In this document: piece by piece, positions 23,236-32,354 of the stretch
How positions within the stretch are numbered: position 1 is the first letter of the stretch
Layout: each line of letters begins with the position of its first letter
Assembly (NCBI RefSeq): GCF_010894435.1
Contig: NZ_JAAIXZ010000014.1
Coordinates: forward strand, 1 to 64,000
DNA: 64,000 nt
From: Pyxidicoccus trucidator
GTDB taxonomy: Bacteria; Myxococcota; Myxococcia; Myxococcales; Myxococcaceae
Reading direction: 5' to 3'
Translations under genes and position numbers: made by a program
Notes under the pieces: model-generated
What the model was told of the DNA's origin: nothing
The model's input: only the letters and a program-made list of their open reading frames with translations
The model's database searches: none

Positions 23236-25272
23236 ATGCTCCGTTCCGCCTGTGTCCTCCTGCTGGTCCTGGCGTTCTCCTCCGTGGGCTGTGGTCGTGC
23301 GGGCCCGGGGGGCGATGAGGACGACGTCCCGGTCCTCACCCTGCCCGTGGGCGCGGAGGTGCTCGTGTCCGTCGGCGAGTGCCTCGTCGGCGCCCCGCCG
23401 CTGAGGGTCTGCCCGGACCAGGACGTGGCGACCCTGGTCAGCGTCTCCATGTCGGGTGACCGCTTCGAGCTGGGGGAGCAACGGGTGGAGGCCGGCGCCG
23501 CGCTCATCCGCATGAGGGCGAAGGAGGAGGGAAGGGGGAAGCTCACCGTCGAGTACCTCGACCCGCGCGGCGCTCCCCACACCGTGGAGGCCTGGTTCCA
23601 GGCGATGACCGTCACGGAGGCGCGGGTCTCGGTCCACTGCGACGCCTTCGACTCTCGCGCCGTCCATCCAGTCCCCGCGGGCAGCCGCTTCGGCTTCGAC
23701 CTCCAGGCGAACTCCGGAGACACGTCGCTGACGGTGGGTGACGTCTCGCTGGTGGACGCACCAGGCTTCGCGCTGACGCAGCAGGTGGACGGGAGGGGCG
23801 AGGCCCTCGCACCCTCCGAGCCCGGAACGTACTCCTGGACGCTCGTTGGCGGCGGCTCCGTGGAGTTCCTCGTCTACGCCCCGGAGACGCTGGAGCTCAC
23901 GCTGACCGAGGAGCCCGCACGCGGGAGACAGCCGCGCGCCATCGTCGTGGGGACGACGGCGGGAGGTCACTCCGTCTGTATCCATGACCGAGGTGCGAAG
24001 GCGACGGTGACCGTGGCGGGGAAGGAGTGTGCGCCGGTCCTGTCGGGAGTGGAGATTGACGGCCCGCTGCCCTTCAGCCTCACGGGCCGTGACTTCCAGT
24101 TCGAGCTGGTGGGCCGGGAGACGTGCGACGTGTACGCGCGGCTCGGAGACGGGCGCGGCCTGACGCGCTCGTTCTTCGTGGGCGGCTTGGATGCAGGCAC
24201 GCCGCCTGTTCTCGGCTCGGTGATTCTGGATGGGGGCACGGAGCTCGCGGAGGAGATTCCTCTGGGCAGCAACTGTCCTGGCAGCGTCTCCGACGGACGG
24301 TGCGAGTACCCCTGGTTCCTGGACGGGGACTGCTACATCGACTCCGACTGGCGCATCGAACATCGCGACCCCGCCCCCGACGGAGGGGTGCTGGGCGAGG
24401 ACCAGCTCGTCGGGGTGGGACTCACGACGAAGCTCCTGCTCTCGCTGGAGCTGGGCTTGTCGCCGGTGCCCATCTCCCTCGGGGCTCCGCAGCAGCTCAC
24501 CTTCGAGCAGGACCCCGCGTGGGACTGGAGCGTCTTTCCGCCCGGGCCGAGCGCGGGGCTGGCTGTCGAGGGCGGGCGCTGCGTGGGCTCCAGGATGGTG
24601 ATGACGGTGAAGCCCCTGGCCGAGGGCTCGCACGGCTTGAGCTTCCACGCGGACAACCTCGACGACGAGGGTGAGCTCGACATCGACGCCCGGAAGGTGG
24701 ACCGCATCGCCTATACCCTTCGCGCCGAGGCCGGGAGTCCGACGCAGCGAGGCCCCTCGGTGGAGCTGTTCATCCGCTCGAAGGCGACGATGGCGGCGAG
24801 CTACACGCGCACGAGCGGCACCGTGCTCCATGGCGTTGCCCCGCTGCGCATCGCGACGGATACCCCCGAGGCCCTCTCCCGCGTGAGCGCTCCCGATGTC
24901 CTGGCCTCCGGGACGGTGCCGCACACGCTGACCGTGTCGTCTCCCCTGGGGGCGGACACCCTGACCATCCAGGTGCGAGATGCCTCGGCAATCACTGGCA
25001 TCCGGGGCCTGGAGGCGCAGACCCTGCCCGGCGGTACGGCGAAGTGCGCGGAGGCGCTCACTCCGCTGGGCGTGGGCGGAGTGGTGATTCTCGGGAAGCC
25101 TCCCACCCGACCGCGCGTGACACTCAGCGGTGACTCGCTGGTGTTCAGCCGGAGGGCCTTCTCCGACGGCCTGTGTCTGGAGGGCGTCGCGCCGGGAGGC
25201 TCGACGGTTCACCTCACCTGGGGCTCGGCGACCGTCGAGCGCGCGTGGACGGTCGTGCCCGCGTCACCGTGA
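23236..25272 (+). CDS. Large lipoprotein of unknown function
   Basis: A 678-residue predicted lipoprotein (MLRSACVLLLVLAFSSVGC). The body is beta-rich and looks like a string of Ig-like or CalX-beta-like domains: SVSMSGDRFELGEQRVEAG near residue 70, LVGGGSVEFLVYAPETLELTL near 215, LIVQVRDA-type endings near 575. There are scattered Cys pairs, for example CPGSVSDGRCEYPW around residue 350. No catalytic motif is seen. It is downstream of the HmuY/protease pair by 145 bases and may be a separate unit; a terminator follows. Confidence 0.7.
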   Translation: MLRSACVLLLVLAFSSVGCGRAGPGGDEDDVPVLTLPVGAEVLVSVGECLVGAPPLRVCPDQDVATLVSVSMSGDRFELGEQRVEAGAALIRMRAKEEGRGKLTVEYLDPRGAPHTVEAWFQAMTVTEARVSVHCDAFDSRAVHPVPAGSRFGFDLQANSGDTSLTVGDVSLVDAPGFALTQQVDGRGEALAPSEPGTYSWTLVGGGSVEFLVYAPETLELTLTEEPARGRQPRAIVVGTTAGGHSVCIHDRGAKATVTVAGKECAPVLSGVEIDGPLPFSLTGRDFQFELVGRETCDVYARLGDGRGLTRSFFVGGLDAGTPPVLGSVILDGGTELAEEIPLGSNCPGSVSDGRCEYPWFLDGDCYIDSDWRIEHRDPAPDGGVLGEDQLVGVGLTTKLLLSLELGLSPVPISLGAPQQLTFEQDPAWDWSVFPPGPSAGLAVEGGRCVGSRMVMTVKPLAEGSHGLSFHADNLDDEGELDIDARKVDRIAYTLRAEAGSPTQRGPSVELFIRSKATMAASYTRTSGTVLHGVAPLRIATDTPEALSRVSAPDVLASGTVPHTLTVSSPLGADTLTIQVRDASAITGIRGLEAQTLPGGTAKCAEALTPLGVGGVVILGKPPTRPRVTLSGDSLVFSRRAFSDGLCLEGVAPGGSTVHLTWGSATVERAWTVVPASP

Positions 25273-25277
25273 CTTCC

Positions 25278-25306
25278 GAGGGCCCGGGAGGTCGTCCCGG
25301 GCCCTC
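25278..25306. terminator. Bidirectional hairpin between convergent lipoprotein genes
   Basis: GAGGGCCCGGGA (25278-25289), loop GGTCG, TCCCGGGCCCTC (25295-25306): a perfect 12-bp stem six bases after the stop at 25272 and before the convergent stop at 25334. Confidence 0.75.
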
Positions 25307-25333
25307 TCCACCTGACTGACGGCAGGTCCGCTC

Positions 25334-25915
25334 TCACTTCTCCGGCGGCGCCATTCCCGGGCACTGCCCCGGCTTCATCAGCTCCGCGTTCTGGTGGATC
25401 TCCGAGCTCAGTCGCTCCTGATGCTTGGACTCGGCGGCGGTGTAGGTGATGGTGACGCCCCCGGGGATTTCCTCCAGGCGGGAGACGGAAGGCACGCTCG
25501 GCGAGCCCGCGGTGCCCTGGAGGCCGCCGCCGCCCATGCCCTGGTATTCAATCCCGGGAGCCTGCTCCAGCCCGCGGCGCCCCGAGACGCCGTGCTCCTG
25601 CTGCCGCTGCATCATGTTGCGGCTGCGCTCGCGAAGGTCCGCCACCTGGTCTTCCTCGGAGGTGACGATGACGAGGGCCACCCCCTCCTGCGAATCCTCC
25701 GCTCGCGCCTGGGCCCCGGGGACCGTCATGGGACAGTCCCGCTCGATCTCGGCCCGGGCGGGTACGTCCTCGCCCTCCGCGGTCGGCCCCGGTGGATACT
25801 GCTGGGCGGTGGATTGCTCGCCTCCCTGCGAGGTCGTCGCATTCTTGGAGCAACCGGCCGCGAAGCTCAGCGCCGCGGAGACAGCAAGCACGAATGGAAG
25901 TCTGAACGAGAACAT
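25334..25915 (-). CDS. Small lipoprotein of unknown function
   Basis: A 193-residue predicted lipoprotein. ATG 25915 is preceded by AGGAGG and gives MFSFRLPFVLAVSAALSFAAGC; the frame is open further upstream without a signal. The centre contains a conserved-looking block, DCPMTVPGAQARAEDSQEGVALV followed by DQVADLRERSRNMMQ. The C-terminal part has a Gly/Pro stretch and GGVTITYTAAE. Similar small lipoproteins occur in myxobacteria, but no function is known to me. Confidence 0.7.
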   Translation of the reverse strand: MFSFRLPFVLAVSAALSFAAGCSKNATTSQGGEQSTAQQYPPGPTAEGEDVPARAEIERDCPMTVPGAQARAEDSQEGVALVIVTSEEDQVADLRERSRNMMQRQQEHGVSGRRGLEQAPGIEYQGMGGGGLQGTAGSPSVPSVSRLEEIPGGVTITYTAAESKHQERLSSEIHQNAELMKPGQCPGMAPPEK

Positions 25916-26041
25916 CTTGGCCTCCTCTGCCGTGGGTTCTGTGCGGAGAAGGTGGGGAGCGGCATCCAGGCCACGCAACGCGGCCTCACACGCCAGGTTC
26001 CCCCGCCCCACGGTTGCGGGCCTGTGTCGACGCGCGGACGC

Positions 26042-26485
26042 GTGCATTTGACAGACGAGCGAGGTGTGCGGTTTCGAGCATCGCCTCCCACACACTTCGT
26101 GACTCACGCGGAGGGCGTGTGCCAGGTAGGCAACCCCAATGACGTCTGCGGCCTCAGGGGCGCGGCCTGCCGGGACTGCACCGCCCAGACGAACTCCATC
26201 TGCTCGGCCGGGCAATGCGTGGCCAGCTGCACCCCGCAGAGCTGCCCGAACGGGTGCTGCGACGCGTCCGGCGACTGCCGCGACTTCTCCGACCAGTACT
26301 CTGCCTCCTGTGGCCGCGGCGGCGCCGCCTGCGCCGACTGCAACCCCGGCTCCTCGTTCACGAAGGACTGCGAGGTGGGCGTGTGCTGCACGAGCTTCCT
26401 CAACCCATGCACTACCAGTGCCGAGTGCTGCTCCGGCTACAGCTGCCGGGCCGACAGCTTCGACGCCGCCCTCAAGTGCCGCTGA
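26042..26485 (+). pseudogene. 5'-truncated Cys-rich surface protein gene
   Basis: The frame encodes about 120 residues with regular Cys spacing (CRDCTAQTNSICSAGQCVASC, SCPNGCCDASGDCRDF, VCCTSFLNPCTTSAECCSG), typical of the C-terminal part of myxobacterial Cys-rich proteins. Starts available are GTG 26042 or GTG 26117, neither with a signal peptide. It probably lost its front half. It sits directly before another decayed gene. Confidence 0.5.
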
Positions 26486-26510
26486 CTCCTCACCCCTCCG
26501 CAGGTGTCCC

Positions 26511-26861
26511 ATGAAGTCACTCCTCTTCATCGCGCTCCTCCTCGGCGCCGTTCCGGCAGTCGCCCAGGTCGTCACCGGGCGGCTTCTTCATCAATCGCGA
26601 GGGGCTCATCCTCACCAACGCGCACGTGGTGGAGGGGCGCCAGACGGTGGACGTGGTGCTGCACGACGGGCGGCGGGTGCAGGGGCAGGTCGTGGAGCGG
26701 GGCGCCGGGAAGCTGGACGTGGCGCTCGTGCAGGTGCCGCTGAAGGAGACCCCCATCCTGCCGCTCGGCGGAGCCTCTACGAGGTCTTCGCGGTCATCGC
26801 CGGGCAGATGAAGAAGGTCCAGGTGAAGTACCCCGAGGAGCGCGAGGTGACGCTGCGCTGA
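26511..26861 (+). pseudogene. Decayed HtrA/DegP-type (S1C) serine protease
   Basis: ATG 26511 opens a good signal peptide (MKSLLFIALLLGAVPAVAQ). About 20 codons later the reading frame shifts by one; the shifted frame reads GGFFINREGLILTNAHVVEG, then VVLHDGRRVQGQV and KLDVALVQV. These are the catalytic His and Asp regions of a trypsin-fold HtrA protease. The Ser segment is deleted: after ILPLGG the text jumps back to the first frame as SLYEVFAVIAGQMKKVQVKYPEE and a stop at 26861. Frame breaks and loss of the nucleophile region make a functional protease impossible. Confidence 0.75.
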
Positions 26862-26875
26862 AGTCCTCCTTCAGA

Positions 26876-26909
26876 GGCGCCCGGGCCTACCGCGTCTGTC
26901 CCGGGCGCC
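26876..26909. terminator. Hairpin between the protease remnant and the SMR gene
   Basis: GGCGCCCGGG (26876-26885) and CCCGGGCGCC (26900-26909) form a 10-bp stem. It lies 18 bases past the stop of the leftward SMR gene at 26928. Confidence 0.6.
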
Positions 26910-26927
26910 CGCGAAGCTCAAATTGAT

Positions 26928-27251
26928 TCAATGCGCGCCGCCCAGGTTGATCACGACAACGCCGGCGACGATGAGCCCCACACCGATGATTTTGACTGCA
27001 CTCAGGGGCTCGCCCAGAAAGACCGCGCCAATAACAACGATGCCGGCGGTGCCGAGCCCTGCCCAGAGCGCATAGGCAATGCCTACTGGCACTGTCTTCA
27101 CTGCCTGCGACAAGAATGCAAATGCGGCCACATATCCGCCAAGACAGGCAACTGAAGGCCAGAGCCGGGTGAATCCATCGGTCTTCTTCAGCAGGGATGT
27201 TCCGACGATCTCGCTGGCGATAGCGGCAACCAAATAAACGTACGATAACAC
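26928..27251 (-). CDS. Small multidrug resistance (SMR/EmrE-like) efflux protein
   Basis: A 107-residue protein of four membrane helices, the full SMR length. It matches the EmrE branch: SYVYLVAAIASEIVGTSLLKKTDGF with the essential Glu in the first helix (residue 14), FTRLWPS at the start of loop 1, IAYALWAGLGTAGIV in helix 3, and VGLIVAGVVVINL in helix 4. It exchanges protons for cationic drugs or guanidinium-type compounds in the inner membrane. EmrE versus guanidinium (Gdx) subtype is not settled by eye, though the WPS and ALWAG segments favour EmrE/Qac. Confidence 0.92.
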   Translation of the reverse strand: MLSYVYLVAAIASEIVGTSLLKKTDGFTRLWPSVACLGGYVAAFAFLSQAVKTVPVGIAYALWAGLGTAGIVVIGAVFLGEPLSAVKIIGVGLIVAGVVVINLGGAH

Positions 27252-27349
27252 GGGTGCCTCCTCGTGGATTTCCTACGTCACGAAGCTGCTGAATGCACGT
27301 CGGAATCACCGATGGAAGGGAACTCCCTGTCCCTGCCACAGGACGCGCG

Positions 27350-29575
27350 CTATTGCAGGAGCAGCTCGTCGAACGTGGAGTACGGGACGCCGAGCTCCTC
27401 GCCGCGCAGCGTGAGCACCGCGCGTTTGATGGGGAGCCAGTCCGGGTCGAGCGGAATGGCTGTCACCTTGACCTCGTCACCTGCGGCGAGGGTGGGCTGC
27501 CCGGCGAGCTCCAGCAGGCCGGAGAGGTCCACCGTATGCTTGTCGTTCAAAATCAGCGTGGGCGAGTCCAGGCTCCGTGACGAAAACTCGCTGTCGATGC
27601 TGATGTAGAGCACCGCGGTGGGGGCGGGGGTCTCCAGGGGGTCGGCCCTGAACCAGCAGCAGATGCAGGGATTCTTGCTCGGCTGCGGGTTCGTCCAGGG
27701 CCGGAGCGGGATGCCGTAGTACTGACGGAAGGGGCAGACTGTCTCGTCGTAGCGCCAGCGGTTGGAGCGCAGCGTGCTTTGACGGCACACGGCCAGCGGC
27801 GGCAATTCGACGTCGAGCGTCGAGCCGTCGATGGTGCGGGTGAGCTTCGACTCGATGGATGCCCACGCGCCCTCGTCCAGCGACGGCAGCGGCGAGCCAT
27901 ATGCGGGGCGCGGAGTGCACTCCGGGAGCTGCGTGGAAGGCGGACAGCGCCCGGGCCCTCCCTTACAGGCTTGCACCAGTGCCTCGCAGAGCGAGACGCG
28001 GCGGATGACGCGGCGCGGGTCCGTGACGGCCCAGGGGCAGGGGGACCCGCCCAGGCAGAAGTCCGCGGGGGTGCCCAGGCTGACCGAGGCCTGACGTACC
28101 CGCTCCATCAGCTCGGGCCCGGACAGCTCGGGCCGGTAGCCCCAGAGGGTGGCGACCAGCCCGGACACCACCGCCGTGGACACGGACGTTCCCGTGAGGA
28201 TGTCCGTGGGCACGAGCGCGCCGGTCGCGTCGACGTCGGTCGCCAGCGCGTGCGCGCCGGGTGCCGCCAGGCGCGGGCGCCCCCCGGGGCGGGTGCTCGC
28301 CAGCGGCGCGTCGTCCCCCCGCACTCCGCCCACCGCGTAGACCAGGGGCCGGTAGACAGTCGCCCCCGCTGGCGGAAGCGGGGGATACGCTCCCGTGCCC
28401 GAGTAGCCCAGGCCCTCGAAGGGCTCGCACTGCGCGAGCGCGGGTGCCGGCTTCTGCTCCCAGTCCGCGGGGTACATGGCGCCGAAGACCGGCTCCGGTC
28501 CGCCCGGATCATTCCCCGCAGCGGCGATGACCAGGCCCCCGCGGCAGACGGCATGGGTGATGGCGGCATGGACCGCGCGCACCGGAGCCGGCAGCTGCTC
28601 CACCAGGTCACCGCTGTAGGCGCCGCCGAAGCGCCCGTCCCACGCGAGGCTGAGGTTGACGACCAGGCGCGGCTGGGGCGTCGCCGTCTTCCCCGGCGGG
28701 ACCTCCCCCGCGTTGTGGCCGCGCCACTCAGTCACCGCGGCGTGGATGGCCCGCGCCAGCTGCGTCTGTTCCCCGAAGTAGCCTCCATGCGCCAGGTCCC
28801 TCACGTTCGGCGTCACCTGTGGGAGCGCCAGGTGGTTGGCCACCTGGGCAATGCAGACGGGGCTTCCGTCCGGACAGCCCAGCTCGCGCACGACGCGGCC
28901 CATCGCATGACCATGACCGAGCCTGTCCTCCACCGCCTCGCCGTCGCTGTAGCGGTGGGGCGCGGAGTCCACAATGGCGACGCGCACCTCCGCGGGTTGA
29001 AACGTTCCGCCCGGGGGGAGGACCGCCAGCTGTCCCGTCTGCGCATGGAAGTCCGTGTGCAGCGTCTGCCAGGCGGCCTTGACGGTGGCGCTCGAGCCCA
29101 TGGGGGCCACCACCTGACAGTCGCGGTCGAGCCGGAGGGCCCGCGCGCCCAGCCCCGACTTCAGCAGCGTCACCGCCTGCTGCGAGGGGAGGCCGCCCCC
29201 TGGAGTCTGCCAGTCGTACGAACAGAAGGGCGCGAGCCCGGGGGGCAGTGCCCACTGGCCCCGGCTGACCTCGAACAGCCGCGCCCCGGCCCACTGGCCT
29301 CCCTGGCCGGAAGGGCCCTGCGGACAGCTGTCGATGCCCTCCGCCAGGACGGCAATCCAACGGTTGCTCGGGCAGGCCGCGTCCTGGGGGATGGGAGGCG
29401 ACACGGGGACGCAGGTGCCTCCCATCATGGGGCAGGGCGGCGCGCCGGCATCCAGGGCGAACGTACCCCGCGTCAGGGCCGGGCTCCCTCCCTCCTCGGG
29501 GCTTGCTCCCGAGGGCGCGCAGGCCGTGACTCCGACGGCCAGGATGCCGGCAACCAGAAAGCGGACGGACTTCAT
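27350..29575 (-). CDS. Subtilisin-like (S8) serine protease lipoprotein
   Basis: A 741-residue predicted lipoprotein (MKSVRFLVAGILAVGVTAC). The S8 triad is visible: Asp203 in VRVAIVDSAPH, His221 in GHGHAMG, an oxyanion Asn in VIAAAGNDPGG, and the nucleophile Ser in LTGTSVSTAVVSGLVATLWG. Both flanks of the catalytic domain are large; the C-terminal third (about 560-741) is Cys-containing and beta-rich. It starts 25 bases after the stop of the CHAT-domain gene on the same strand, so it is the fourth gene of the sigma-anti-sigma-CHAT operon. It would act at the cell surface or periplasm. Confidence 0.85.
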   Translation of the reverse strand: MKSVRFLVAGILAVGVTACAPSGASPEEGGSPALTRGTFALDAGAPPCPMMGGTCVPVSPPIPQDAACPSNRWIAVLAEGIDSCPQGPSGQGGQWAGARLFEVSRGQWALPPGLAPFCSYDWQTPGGGLPSQQAVTLLKSGLGARALRLDRDCQVVAPMGSSATVKAAWQTLHTDFHAQTGQLAVLPPGGTFQPAEVRVAIVDSAPHRYSDGEAVEDRLGHGHAMGRVVRELGCPDGSPVCIAQVANHLALPQVTPNVRDLAHGGYFGEQTQLARAIHAAVTEWRGHNAGEVPPGKTATPQPRLVVNLSLAWDGRFGGAYSGDLVEQLPAPVRAVHAAITHAVCRGGLVIAAAGNDPGGPEPVFGAMYPADWEQKPAPALAQCEPFEGLGYSGTGAYPPLPPAGATVYRPLVYAVGGVRGDDAPLASTRPGGRPRLAAPGAHALATDVDATGALVPTDILTGTSVSTAVVSGLVATLWGYRPELSGPELMERVRQASVSLGTPADFCLGGSPCPWAVTDPRRVIRRVSLCEALVQACKGGPGRCPPSTQLPECTPRPAYGSPLPSLDEGAWASIESKLTRTIDGSTLDVELPPLAVCRQSTLRSNRWRYDETVCPFRQYYGIPLRPWTNPQPSKNPCICCWFRADPLETPAPTAVLYISIDSEFSSRSLDSPTLILNDKHTVDLSGLLELAGQPTLAAGDEVKVTAIPLDPDWLPIKRAVLTLRGEELGVPYSTFDELLLQ

Positions 29576-29600
29576 GTGAGTGTCTCCCGGAGGGGGTGAA

Positions 29601-32354
29601 TCATGGAACGAGTGCGCGGAAGGCGGCCCAGTCCGACTCCGGCCGGCTGGCGCGAAGCTCGAGCTGGGCGCGGCGGAGCGCGTCCGGCAGCTCGGTGGAG
29701 GTGCCGGGTCCGCCCTCGCGGTAGAGCGCCCGCATCAGCTCCATGGCGTGCGCGTCATCCACCTCGCGCCACGCGGCCACGGCCCCCTGGGCGCCTGCGG
29801 CGAGGAAGGCCTGCGCCAGTTCCAGGCCCTCCACCGGGGAGTCCTGGGCCGCGCGAACCGTCTCACAGCCCGAGAGCACCACCCAGGAGGGCACGCGGCG
29901 CAGGGCCAGCACGTCCCCCACCAGCAGCCGCCCCTCGTGGAGGGGCATCGTGCTCTCCCACCCGCCGAGCCCGGCGAAGCGCCCATGCCCCGCGTAGTGG
30001 AAGAGCTCCGCGCGCTCGAGGGCTGCGCGAACCCCGGCGCCCGTCGCGGCGGGGCCCGACAGCATCTGGACGCGCCAGTCCCCCCGCAGCGCTTCGTCGA
30101 CGCGCCGCGCCTCCTCACGCGCCTGGGGGAGGTTGCCCTCGGGGTCCGCGACGATGAGCGCGGTGCGCTCCCGGGCTCCGGCCCCGGCCAGCCTCGACTC
30201 CGATCTCGCCAGGTCCAGCGCGTAGGCCACCGGACGCCCCGCGACCAGTGCGTCCCCGTTGAAGGGCAGGGCGTGGAAGTCCACGGCGCGAAGCACGCCG
30301 TAGGGCACCAGGGTGACGCGCCTCGCCGCGGCCAGCTCCGCGTGAAAGGGCTCCAGCAGGGTGGCGGCCAGCGTCGCGGGTGGAGCGCCGGGGGAGACGG
30401 GCTCGAGGAAGCGGGCCGTCACGCCGCGGTCGTCGGCCGCGAAGCCGACCCAGCCTCGCGGTGCCGGGTAGTAGACGAGCCACAGCTCACCGGGCACGGG
30501 GCGGGCGCGCGCGCCCCGCGAGGGGCTCACTGCGGAGGCAGGCGCCAGCAGGGAGAACGCCTCCTCCAGGAGCGCCCGCAGTCGCTCCTCGCGCAGCCGC
30601 CGGGCCTGGCGGACCTCCGCGAGACGGGCCGCGGAGAGCCGCCAGTCCCGCGCGGCCTCTTCATCCAGCGCCTCGCGCTCCTGGCGGTAGGCCGAGAGGG
30701 CGCTGTCCCACCGGGCGCGCTCCGCCGACGGGAGGTGCGTCACCCGGCCGGACAGCCGCACGGCCTCGAGTACCCGCGCCCGCGCGCGCCGCGCCACTTC
30801 CAGGGCCTCCTCGACGTGTCCCGCTTTCACCGCGAGCGTCACGTACGCGCGGCTGCCGCGCTCGCGCTCGCGCAGGAAGACGTGCCTGCCCTCCATCAGC
30901 GGCACCCGCAGGGCCTCGCCGTCCAGCAGGTCCTCGGCCTGGGCATAGGTCGCGAGCGCCGCGCGCACGTCCCCGAGCTGCTCCGCCGCCCGGGCCCGGC
31001 CGAACGCCGCGCGCCAGCGGGCCTCGGGTGACGCCGACGCCTCGGCCAGCTCCGCCAGTCGCGCGAAGCGGTGCCGTGCCTGGCGCGCGTGCCCCGCCGC
31101 CAGGAGGATGCGGCCCTCGAGGTCCAGCCACCACAGGGCGAGGCGTGCTCCCGGCTCCGGGCGCGCGCGGCGGGCCTCGCGCAGCCGGGCCGCCGCGGCC
31201 TCGGCGCGCCCCGCATGCAGCTCCGCCAGCGCCAGATTCACGAGGACATTGGCCTCATCATCGGGGCTGGCACACACGCCGCGGTAGAGCGCGAGCGCCT
31301 CCTCCAGCGGGGGCTCCGGCTCGCCCCGGGGCGGGCCCCCGGCTTCCCGCGCGAGCAGCAGTCCCCAGCCGATGTTGGTGAGCAGGTCCGCCTTTTCACA
31401 GTCGGAGTCCCCGGTCTCCGCACGCAGCACCTCCAGCAGCGCGAGGGACTCGGCGTCGCGGCCGAGGGACTGGAGCGTCGTCGCCAGCACCTGCTGCACC
31501 GCCCGTTGCATGCGCCCGATGCCCAGCCGCTCCGCGAGCAGCGCCGCCTCGGTGAAGTGCCTGAGCGCGGTGCCGGGGTCCCCCGACTCGAGGGCCAGCA
31601 GCCCCTCGTGATAGGCCACATGGGCGCTCCCCTCGGGATGGCTTCCCTCCAGGGGGCCCAGCGCGCCGAGCACCTCGCGCGCCTCGGTGAAGCGGCGCCC
31701 ATGGTGGATGAGCGTATAGGTGAGGACCATCGCGTCGCTGGTCTCGTCCGAGCGGCGCTGCGCGTCGCGGTGGAGCTTCAGCGTCTCCCTCAGCAGCGCG
31801 ACTGCCTCCTCGGAATGGCCCAGCGACAGCTCGACGCGGGCCAGGAGGCTCCTCGCCCGTGCGCGAGCGACGTCCGGGAGCGCCGGGGCCTCCTCGCGCA
31901 GCAGTCGCGCCGCCTCGTCGGCCTTCCCCTCCATGCGCAGCGCCGTCGCGCGCTGGAGGAGTGGCACCGGCTCCGTCTCCCGCACCGGCAGCCGCCACAC
32001 TGCCGGGCCCCCCGGTAGCGCCACCTCCAGCACCACCTCCGTGGCTCCGGCTGGCACGACGAAGGTGCAGGCACGCCCGCCCGGCGCCTCCCGCTCCTCC
32101 ACGGGAAGCCGGGCCCCACCCGCCGAGACAGCCAGTGCCACCCGCGCGGGAAGCTCCACCCAGAGCCGCAGGCGGCGGTCCCCGGGGAGCTCACATACCG
32201 GTCCACCGATGACGGCGGCGCAGCCGGCGAACCCGACGCGCAGCGACTGCGTCGGAGGGGGAGGGGGAAGTGCGGCGGGCGCCTGCCGTTGGCACTGGCA
32301 GGCCCCGCTGGTGAGCACGAGCGCCAGGGCCAGCAGCAGCGCGGCCCGCCTCAT
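29601..32354 (-). CDS. CHAT-domain (caspase-like) protease with TPR-like repeats, lipoprotein
   Basis: A 917-residue protein. The ATG at 32354 overlaps the anti-sigma stop by 4 bases. The N-terminus MRRAALLLALALVLTSGAC is a lipoprotein signal. Residues about 120-520 are TPR-type helices (LAERLGIGRMQRAVQQVLATTL, ALAELHAGRAEAAAARLREA). The C-terminal CHAT domain (about 620-917) has the caspase-like dyad: His in ELFHYAGHGRFAG and Cys in WVVLSGCETVRAA, plus GLELAQAFLAAGAQGAVAAWREVDD. CHAT proteases cut partner proteins on activation. Export of a CHAT domain is unusual; most known ones act in the cytoplasm. Confidence 0.87.
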   Translation of the reverse strand: MRRAALLLALALVLTSGACQCQRQAPAALPPPPPTQSLRVGFAGCAAVIGGPVCELPGDRRLRLWVELPARVALAVSAGGARLPVEEREAPGGRACTFVVPAGATEVVLEVALPGGPAVWRLPVRETEPVPLLQRATALRMEGKADEAARLLREEAPALPDVARARARSLLARVELSLGHSEEAVALLRETLKLHRDAQRRSDETSDAMVLTYTLIHHGRRFTEAREVLGALGPLEGSHPEGSAHVAYHEGLLALESGDPGTALRHFTEAALLAERLGIGRMQRAVQQVLATTLQSLGRDAESLALLEVLRAETGDSDCEKADLLTNIGWGLLLAREAGGPPRGEPEPPLEEALALYRGVCASPDDEANVLVNLALAELHAGRAEAAAARLREARRARPEPGARLALWWLDLEGRILLAAGHARQARHRFARLAELAEASASPEARWRAAFGRARAAEQLGDVRAALATYAQAEDLLDGEALRVPLMEGRHVFLRERERGSRAYVTLAVKAGHVEEALEVARRARARVLEAVRLSGRVTHLPSAERARWDSALSAYRQEREALDEEAARDWRLSAARLAEVRQARRLREERLRALLEEAFSLLAPASAVSPSRGARARPVPGELWLVYYPAPRGWVGFAADDRGVTARFLEPVSPGAPPATLAATLLEPFHAELAAARRVTLVPYGVLRAVDFHALPFNGDALVAGRPVAYALDLARSESRLAGAGARERTALIVADPEGNLPQAREEARRVDEALRGDWRVQMLSGPAATGAGVRAALERAELFHYAGHGRFAGLGGWESTMPLHEGRLLVGDVLALRRVPSWVVLSGCETVRAAQDSPVEGLELAQAFLAAGAQGAVAAWREVDDAHAMELMRALYREGGPGTSTELPDALRRAQLELRASRPESDWAAFRALVP

